From NCBI RefSeq assembly GCF_900105165.1, contig NZ_LT629740.1:5828001-5892000 (forward strand): DNA of 64,000 bases, read 5' to 3'. A program made the translations under genes and the position numbers. The notes under the pieces are model-generated. The model was not told the origin of the DNA. It worked only from the letters and a program-made list of their open reading frames with translations, and ran no database searches. The DNA is from Mucilaginibacter mallensis (GTDB taxonomy: Bacteria; Bacteroidota; Bacteroidia; Sphingobacteriales; Sphingobacteriaceae). Below, piece by piece: positions 58,668 to 64,000 of this stretch (position 1 is the stretch's first letter; the number at the start of each line of letters is the position of its first letter).

Positions 58668-59441
58668 ATGAAAAAGAAAATTTTAATTGTATTTGCACAT
58701 CCAGAAGCTACTTCGCTTACGCATACAATGGTGAACACAAGCATCGAAACCTTAGAAGAAATGGGACATGAAGTCATTTTATCTGATTTGTATGCTATGA
58801 AATGGAAAGCAGTTTTTGATGAATCTGATTTTCCCAAAAGAGTAAATTCAGACCGTCTTTCATTTATTCATGAATCAGGTAATGCCTATGCCACACAAAA
58901 TCAATCTGCCGATGTTGTTGCTGAACAGAAAAAATTATTGGATGCCGATGCAGTCATTTTGCAATTTCCATTGTGGTGGTACAGTACGCCTGCAATTTTA
59001 AAAGGATGGATAGAAAGAGTATATGCTTTCGGATTTGCTTATGGCTATAAAAACGGCACCAACGAATTTAGATTTGGAGAAGGAATTTTGAAAGGGAAAA
59101 AAGCATTGGTTTCTGTTTATACAGGTGGTCCACAAGCCGATTATAGTCCGAGAGGTGTTAATGGGCCAATAGAACAGCTATTGTTTCCGTTGACGCATGG
59201 CGCATTATTTTACCCTGGGATGGAAGTATTGCCCACGCATGTTATTCACGGTGCAGCATTTATTACTCCAGATCAAGTTGAAATCGAAAAGGAACTTTGG
59301 AAAAAAAGGTTAGAAAATTTATTCATTGAAAAACCGATTCCTTTTAGAGAGCAAAATGGTGGCGATTATCCTGATAGACATATCTTAAAAGATACTGTTG
59401 CCATTGGTAAAACAGGCATTGTTGCTCATATAGCAGATTAA
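58668..59441 (+). CDS. NAD(P)H-dependent flavodoxin-fold oxidoreductase (NQO1/MdaB-like)
   Basis: 257 residues from the ATG at 58668, five bases after the previous stop. MKKKILIVFAHPEATSLTHT, ILQFPLWWYSTPAILKGWIE and YTGGPQADYSPRG are the flavin- and quinone-binding regions of the NQO1 family, which reduces quinones by two electrons. It forms an operon with the dehydrogenase at 57709, under the HxlR gene at 57188. Quinone reduction under an HxlR repressor matches the known YodB/AzoR-type logic. Confidence 0.88.
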   Translation: MKKKILIVFAHPEATSLTHTMVNTSIETLEEMGHEVILSDLYAMKWKAVFDESDFPKRVNSDRLSFIHESGNAYATQNQSADVVAEQKKLLDADAVILQFPLWWYSTPAILKGWIERVYAFGFAYGYKNGTNEFRFGEGILKGKKALVSVYTGGPQADYSPRGVNGPIEQLLFPLTHGALFYPGMEVLPTHVIHGAAFITPDQVEIEKELWKKRLENLFIEKPIPFREQNGGDYPDRHILKDTVAIGKTGIVAHIAD

Positions 59442-59453
59442 AGAAAATTATAT

Positions 59454-59505
59454 AGAAATCAAATAGAAATTTAGGATCGTCAATTTCTATTTGATTTCTG
59501 TTTTT
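59454..59505 (+). terminator. Strong rho-independent terminator
   Basis: AGAAATCAAATAGAAATT (59454-59471) pairs exactly with AATTTCTATTTGATTTCT (59482-59499), followed by GTTTTT. Ends the 57709-59441 operon. Confidence 0.85.
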
Positions 59506-59645
59506 AAAAAAGCATAATAAATAATAATAACAGATTGTATTTTTTTTTCAAAAGTGATATTCCAGAACAATTTGCAATGTGACTTGAACTTGAAGATGAT
59601 TCTTCAAGCACAAAGTGTGTGAGAAGTTTTATATGTTGACAAACG

Positions 59646-59852
59646 CAGGAATTAGAGATAAACGGTTTAATAACCCGCACTGTGATGAACACCAAACCCA
59701 TTTCGGTTGATTACGAGTTGACCAGCTATGGCCGTAGTTTAAAACCTATCATAGATGAAATGGCTTTGTGGGGCATGCATCATAGGGAAAAAATAATTGG
59801 TGAAATAACCCAAAAAAATAAAGCTCTGGTTTTTCGGCAACCCTCATTTTAA
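59646..59852 (+). pseudogene. HxlR-family regulator, C-terminal fragment (copy of 7816-8193)
   Basis: Sixty-eight codons read QELEINGLITRTVMNTKPIS, VDYELTSYGRSLKPIIDEMA, LWGMHHREKIIGEITQKN and run on to a stop at 59850. Compared with the intact gene at 7816 only T/S, Y/H and the last residue differ in this part. The N-terminal half, with the GKWKI signature, is missing. Confidence 0.8.
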
Positions 59853-59894
59853 TCCTATATCATAGGTATCCTGTTTGCCCAAATGAGGAGCAAT
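59646..59894 (+). repeat. Duplicated block, copy 2
   Basis: Copy of 7721-7992 in inverted orientation 52 kb away. The shared part continues beyond the coding frame (CAACCCTCATTTTAATCC; CATAGGTATC; AATGAGGAGCA). The rest of 59506-60004 shows no other feature. Confidence 0.7.
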
Positions 59895-60004
59895 TTTAAA
59901 GTGGTTTTAGTTGGCCCTAATGGGCACAACCTAAAACCACTTTACCAATAGAGTCAACGTTTAACCGGAGACATTGGGGAACCGGTATATTCAAATATAA
60001 TCTT

Positions 60005-60868
60005 TTACGCTAGCAGATCTTCCATCCCGAATGCCGTCAAGACTTTATCGAATTCAACTTTAACGGCATCGTTGGCCCTTTTAGTGATGTCCCCCGTTGC
60101 AGAATCTACAACTGTTCTTAACGGCCGCTGACCTTTTGGTAATTTGATCAGGTTTACTATCGCATCCGCAACTTCCTGCGGATTAGGATTTGCAGTTTCA
60201 AACATTTGACCAATGGCCGCGAATAATTTGTTTGGAACATCGGCAATCGCTTGATATTCGCTAGCAACTGATGCGTCAGAACCAACCTGAATCTTCTGGG
60301 ACATTTCAGTGGGGAAAGCGCCGGGTTGAATAATCACTACGTCAACGCCTAACGGGCGTACTTCGTAATGCAAACCCTCGCTTAATCCTTCTAAAGCAAA
60401 CTTTGAAGCAGCGTACACTACTGTGAAAGGAGCGGAAAACCGGCCCCATCCACTTGAGACATTGATGATTAAACCCTCTGACTGCTTGCGCATGAAAGGT
60501 AAGGCCAGCTTCATTAAGCGCCATGGGGCGATAACATTGACATCTAACAGACGTTGCACATCATCGGTGGTAGCACCTTCAGCCACGCCAAACATAGCAG
60601 CCCCTGCATTGTTTACCAACACATCGATCGTTCCTTCATTTGCGATGATGGTATCAAAAGCATTTTTTACACTTACTTCATCAGTTAATGACACATCCAG
60701 AACCGTTACATTTTCAATTTGTGCCAGGGCTTTTGCCATATCAGCATTCTTACCATCGGTGTCTCTTATGGTAGCATAAACGGTATGCCCCAATGCTGCA
60801 ACGGACTTAGCTGCAAGCCATCCGAAGCCGCTATTTGTTCCTGTAATTAAAACAACTTTTTTGCTCAT
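60005..60868 (-). CDS. Short-chain dehydrogenase/reductase
   Basis: 287 residues: MSKKVVLITGTNSGFGWLAA (cofactor motif), NNAGAAMFGVAEG, catalytic Ser (INVSSGWGRF) and YAASKFALEGLSEGL. The GAFPTEMSQK and EYQAIADVPNKLFAAI segments match a Bacteroidota subgroup of SDRs. Its promoter contains the perfect palindrome at 60919, which is also found in front of the Crp/Fnr gene 80 bases upstream. So it is very probably regulated by that protein. Confidence 0.9.
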   Translation of the reverse strand: MSKKVVLITGTNSGFGWLAAKSVAALGHTVYATIRDTDGKNADMAKALAQIENVTVLDVSLTDEVSVKNAFDTIIANEGTIDVLVNNAGAAMFGVAEGATTDDVQRLLDVNVIAPWRLMKLALPFMRKQSEGLIINVSSGWGRFSAPFTVVYAASKFALEGLSEGLHYEVRPLGVDVVIIQPGAFPTEMSQKIQVGSDASVASEYQAIADVPNKLFAAIGQMFETANPNPQEVADAIVNLIKLPKGQRPLRTVVDSATGDITKRANDAVKVEFDKVLTAFGMEDLLA

Positions 60869-60918
60869 TTTTTTGTTATTTAAAATAATGATGCAAAGGT
60901 TGGCATCTAAAAAGGGGA

Positions 60919-60942
60919 ACTATTTACCAAATGGTAAATAGT
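60919..60942. promoter_or_regulatory. Crp/Fnr operator, site 1 (SDR promoter)
   Basis: ACTATTTACC and GGTAAATAGT, exact complements around AAAT. The inner 16 bases TTTACCAAATGGTAAA match site 2 at 61550 except for the two central bases. It lies about 50 bases upstream of the SDR start, just after the Crp/Fnr stop. Confidence 0.75.
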
Positions 60943-60946
60943 GATC

Positions 60947-61516
60947 TTAACGGATATTTTTTCTTATCCTGCTCAATGATTGTTGGGTGATCCCGAGGTA
61001 AGAAGCGATATAAGAAAGAGGAATGCGATTAACAAGTCCGGGAAAATATTCAAAGAATGAAAGATAACGGGTGCTTGCATCTTCTGAAACTAATGGGCTC
61101 CTTCTTTCAATCGTCTTTAACAAGCAGTTTTTTACTATTAGCCCAGTAATAGCGTCCCAGCCAATAATTGTATTTCCGATCTCGTCCCAGCCTTTCTTGG
61201 AAAAGACTAGCAATTTACAATGTGTAACCGCTTGTATATAATCTGACGCTACTACTTGTGCCTCAAACTTTTGCTGGTCTGATACAAAATTATTTTCTTC
61301 AATGAATGAATGAGTGATCTCTTCGCCCTTGTTGTTATAATAACAGAAACGAATGACCCCTTCGAGAATAAACCCGACCTGCCGGGGGATCTTTCCGGCT
61401 TCTGAAAAATATTCATCCTTATCAAGTTCCAGCGTATTTGCTTTGCTCATAATGAAATCTGTTTGCTGTTTATTCAGATTGCCAAACTTCAAGATGTAAT
61501 TGATGAACTCTTCCAT
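60947..61516 (-). CDS. Crp/Fnr-family transcriptional regulator
   Basis: 189 residues. Barrel domain: LELDKDEYFSEAGKIPRQVG, FILEGVIRFCYYNNKGEEIT; helix-turn-helix: IASYLGITQQSLSRIRKNI. It precedes the SDR at 60005 on the same strand with 78 bases between them. The palindrome TTTACCA-N2-TGGTAAA stands in front of both genes (61550 and 60923), which supports direct control of itself and the SDR. Confidence 0.88.
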   Translation of the reverse strand: MEEFINYILKFGNLNKQQTDFIMSKANTLELDKDEYFSEAGKIPRQVGFILEGVIRFCYYNNKGEEITHSFIEENNFVSDQQKFEAQVVASDYIQAVTHCKLLVFSKKGWDEIGNTIIGWDAITGLIVKNCLLKTIERRSPLVSEDASTRYLSFFEYFPGLVNRIPLSYIASYLGITQQSLSRIRKNIR

Positions 61517-61549
61517 AGGTTAAATATCGACTTTATTGCGGGCAGTTTA

Positions 61550-61565
61550 TTTACCATTTGGTAAA
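61550..61565. promoter_or_regulatory. Crp/Fnr operator, site 2 (autoregulation)
   Basis: TTTACCATTTGGTAAA, a perfect palindrome, 34 bases upstream of the Crp/Fnr ATG and 97 bases upstream of the divergent NmrA-like gene. It may serve both promoters. Confidence 0.75.
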
Positions 61566-61661
61566 AAATACAGTGGTTTCGTAGATTATGTTATGAATGG
61601 GGTAGATTGTGTTACTTTATTTTTCCCCTATCATGTAACCTTTGTAAAAAAATAGAAAAAC

Positions 61662-62564
61662 ATGAACATAATAGTCACAGGCTCTTTGGGCTACGTAAGC
61701 ACGCCGCTAATACAGGAATTGATAAAAAAAGGACATTCTGTTACCGTAATTAGCAGTAAAGCCGAAAAACTGGCTGCTATTGAGGCGCTGGGCGCAAAAG
61801 CAGCTATAGGCACTATGGAAGATGCTGATTTTTTAACCGATGTTTTTACAGGGGCAGACGCTGTTTATTGCATGCTTTCGGCAGCCGGCAGTTTCACAGA
61901 CCCCGATAATCGCGTAAGTGATGTTATTGGGCGTGCAAATGCAATTGCGAATAACTATGTACAGGCCATAGAAGCATCGGGTGTAAAACGTGTCGTTTAC
62001 CTGAGCAGTGTTGGCGCGCATATGAAAAAGGGCAATGGCCTCCTGGTGATCCATCACAATGCCGAGAATACGTTAAGCAAGCTGCCCGCAGACGTGAACA
62101 TCTCATTTATGCGCCCGGTGGGTTTTTATAAAAATCTGTTTGCATATATCGGCGTTATAAAAACACGAGGGGTTATCGCTTCAAATTACGGCGGGGATGA
62201 TACTTCGAACCTGGTTGCACCGCAAGATATCGCTGCCGCAATAATAGAAGAACTGGAATCAACCAGACCGGGCAGGCAAGTACGATATATAGCCAGTGAA
62301 GAACTGACCTGTCAACAAGTAGCAGCCATTTTGGGTGAAGCCATCGGCAAGCCTGATTTGCAATGGATAACCATTACCGATGAGCAACTGTTAGCGGGTA
62401 TGAAAGCGTTTATGAATGAAAGCTTTGCCCAAAGTTTTGTTGAGATGAATATAAGCATCCACAACGGTGAAATTTACGAAGACTATTACCGCCACAAACC
62501 AGTACTGGGTAAAGTAAAGCTAAAAGATTTCGCGAAGGGATTTGCCAACGCGTATCAACAATAA
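61662..62564 (+). CDS. NmrA-like NAD(P)-binding protein (atypical SDR)
   Basis: 300 residues: MNIIVTGSLGYVSTPLIQEL (Rossmann start), YCMLSAAGSFTD, YLSSVGAHMKKGNG, FMRPVGFYKNLFAYIG, and an extended C-terminal domain (LQWITITDEQLLAGMKAF, YEDYYRHKPVLGKVKLKDFA). NmrA-like proteins act as NADP sensors or as reductases such as QOR2/azoreductase. A broken copy lies at 3541-3790. First gene of oxidoreductase-AraC module 4 (15 bases to the AraC start). Confidence 0.87.
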   Translation: MNIIVTGSLGYVSTPLIQELIKKGHSVTVISSKAEKLAAIEALGAKAAIGTMEDADFLTDVFTGADAVYCMLSAAGSFTDPDNRVSDVIGRANAIANNYVQAIEASGVKRVVYLSSVGAHMKKGNGLLVIHHNAENTLSKLPADVNISFMRPVGFYKNLFAYIGVIKTRGVIASNYGGDDTSNLVAPQDIAAAIIEELESTRPGRQVRYIASEELTCQQVAAILGEAIGKPDLQWITITDEQLLAGMKAFMNESFAQSFVEMNISIHNGEIYEDYYRHKPVLGKVKLKDFAKGFANAYQQ

Positions 62565-62579
62565 TAAGTACCTTGTAAC

Positions 62580-63503
62580 ATGCCAGCCACAGAACCAACC
62601 CGTATTCAATCCATCAGCCAACTTCACCGCCGAATGGGTTTACCTCGTCCGGAACAACCGCACATCAGCGTGATCAATCTCGAAGAGATTAAACGATTAG
62701 CCGGGAAAGCACCGGGAAATATGGTATTTGATTTTTACTGCATTTCTTTAAAGCGGCATTGCGAAAAGGCAATGAAATACGGCCAGCATAAATATGATTT
62801 TCATGACGGCATCATGTACTTTATGGCGCCGGGTCAAGTTTTCTCGCGGATGGTGAATAATGAAACGGAAGTATCGCCGATGTCTGGATGGGTACTTTAT
62901 GTCCATCCCGACTTTTTGTGGAATACGCCGCTGGCCAAATCGATCAAGCGATATGAATTTTTTGACTACTCGGTCAATGAAGCTTTGTCATTAACTGAAA
63001 AAGAGGAAGCGATCATTGTTGGCATCATGCAAAATATCCAAACGGAATACCATGCCAACATGGATAAATTTACGCAGGATATTATTGTTTCGCAGATTGA
63101 AACATTGCTGAAATATTCAGACAGGTTCTATCACCGCCAGTTCCTTACCCAAAAAGTCGAGAATTATCAAATACTTGAGCGGTTAGAAGAACTGTTAACT
63201 GAATATTTTAATACTGCCAATCTGTTAAGTGCGGGATTACCGGGTGTTCAATTCATCGCTGAAAAATTAAATATCTCCCCTAACTACTTAAGCGGCTTAC
63301 TTAAAGTACTAACGGGGCGCAATACGCAACAGCACATCCAGGATAAAATAATAGGTATAGCTAAGGAGAAAATATCCACTACTGAACTATCGGTAAGTGA
63401 AATTTCCTTCGAATTAGGCTTTGATCACCCACAATCATTTAGCCGATTGTTTAAAGCGAAGACCGGACTTTCACCTTTGGCTTTCAGGCAATCTTTTAAT
63501 TGA
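62580..63503 (+). CDS. AraC-family transcriptional regulator (module 4)
   Basis: 307 residues. Sensor domain with MYFMAPGQVFSRMVN, LYVHPDFLWNTPLAKSIKRY, RFYHRQFLTQK; helix-turn-helix pair FIAEKLNISPNYLSGLLKVL and EISFELGFDHPQSFSRLFKA. Follows the NmrA-like gene directly and should be co-transcribed with it. Paralogue of 54545, 5767 and 9550. Confidence 0.9.
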   Translation: MPATEPTRIQSISQLHRRMGLPRPEQPHISVINLEEIKRLAGKAPGNMVFDFYCISLKRHCEKAMKYGQHKYDFHDGIMYFMAPGQVFSRMVNNETEVSPMSGWVLYVHPDFLWNTPLAKSIKRYEFFDYSVNEALSLTEKEEAIIVGIMQNIQTEYHANMDKFTQDIIVSQIETLLKYSDRFYHRQFLTQKVENYQILERLEELLTEYFNTANLLSAGLPGVQFIAEKLNISPNYLSGLLKVLTGRNTQQHIQDKIIGIAKEKISTTELSVSEISFELGFDHPQSFSRLFKAKTGLSPLAFRQSFN

Positions 63504-63599
63504 AAATATCAGATAGTGACCATCAATATTTGTATTTTAATTTTGTTAAAAGAGATCGCATTTCTAGATAACTGTAAATTCGTTAGCACATCAAGTTGT

Positions 63600-63749
63600 T
63601 CAACTAAACGGTTCGAATTCCCGGGTCAGCGTAGCAGAACCATTGAAGAGAAAATCAACTAATTCGCACCAAACTGGATGCTTCTCGAACCACTTTGTAG
63701 CAGATTTAAAAAGCCTTGCAGCATTGTCTTCTACATATCTTAAAACACG
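63600..63749 (-). pseudogene. WFEK-block relic, copy C
   Basis: Minus-strand open frame: RVLRYVEDNAARLFKSATKW, FEKHPVWCELVDFLFNG, SATLTREFEPFS and stop at 63600. The core KWFEKHPV-x-C matches copy B (54306) and copy A (about 23.8 kb). No start codon or recognised domain. The remaining gap 63504-63599 and 63750-63835 is featureless AT-rich DNA. Confidence 0.4.
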
Positions 63750-63835
63750 CTATTTTCTATTCCAATTTACCAGTTGTATCGTTAATAGTGTTCTTTTGTA
63801 AAAGGTCAGGTTGAACCTCATGCTGTTTCATTCAT

Positions 63836-64000
63836 TCAATTAACCGTATCAGGTGATAATTCCACAGGTAGAGTATGAATCTTGATACGCTCGTCTTCTT
63901 CTAGCAATGCAAAGTGGTGACGTTTCGGAACCGTTAATATTTTAAGAATACGGTTCCCGGGGTGGATCTCGCACAATAATTTTGGTTTGTTTGGAAGACC
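63836..64000 (-). CDS. Unknown protein, C-terminal 54 residues (cut by window edge)
   Basis: The minus strand from the window edge reads GLPNKPKLLCEIHPGNRILK, ILTVPKRHHFALLEEDERIK, IHTLPVELSPDTVN and a stop at 63836. The sequence is protein-like and continues outside the window. I do not recognise the family. Confidence 0.5.
   Translation of the reverse strand, partial: GLPNKPKLLCEIHPGNRILKILTVPKRHHFALLEEDERIKIHTLPVELSPDTVN

Overview
This window looks like chromosomal DNA of a Bacteroidota bacterium of the Sphingobacteriaceae type (Mucilaginibacter/Pedobacter-like). The reasons are AT-rich DNA, TAnnTTTG-type -7 promoter boxes, SusC/SusD and FecI/FecR-type gene pairs, LytTR two-component regulation, RteC proteins and Bacteroidota-type tyrosine integrases. 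The species call is an inference. Nothing here encodes core housekeeping; it reads as an accessory region built from small regulator-plus-oxidoreductase modules, nutrient-uptake operons and the remains of several mobile elements.

1-11.4 kb: short-chain dehydrogenases, a nitroreductase and a quinone oxidoreductase, each beside a Crp/Fnr, HxlR or AraC regulator, with fragments of dead genes between them (HxlR tail, class V aminotransferase head, NmrA-like tail). A 50-residue peptide with a double-glycine leader (4062-4214) and a secreted carboxypeptidase-regulatory-like protein sit in the middle. 11.7-18.4 kb: ECF sigma factor and FecR anti-sigma, a surface-repeat protein, and a TonB receptor with its DUF4249 lipoprotein. 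18.4-23.5 kb: an aldo/keto reductase-TetR operon with a visible operator, a LytS/LytTR two-component pair and a truncated outer-membrane barrel gene ending at an integration scar.

23.5-45.8 kb behaves like an integrative element or island. It has two RteC-related genes, a small protein resembling the RNA polymerase alpha C-terminal domain behind a strongly folded leader, a Crp/Fnr regulator, a class III lanthionine synthetase (LanKC) with a MauE/DoxX membrane protein and a secreted DUF6520-like peptide. Convergent to these is a SusC-SusD-TlpA operon. Tandem XRE regulators, a GNAT enzyme, an alpha-oxoamine synthase-TetR-secreted-protein operon and a tyrosine integrase follow. A tRNA(CAU) 3' end, the likely attachment site, closes the region. 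One 24-bp palindrome occurs at three promoters inside it (27098, 38079, 43117), suggesting a common regulator, most simply the TetR at 41142-41792.

46-64 kb returns to modules: cytochrome c, HxlR regulators facing oxidoreductases or hydrolases across palindromic operators, a secreted beta-helix/LamG-like pair facing a membrane-bound DNA-binding regulator, two more oxidoreductase-AraC operons, a Crp/Fnr autoregulatory unit with a perfect operator, and a second integrase scar (56.6-57.2 kb). Four oxidoreductase-AraC operons and five intact plus two broken HxlR genes in 64 kb are the dominant theme: a dense collection of probable redox or xenobiotic response units that has grown by duplication and transfer.
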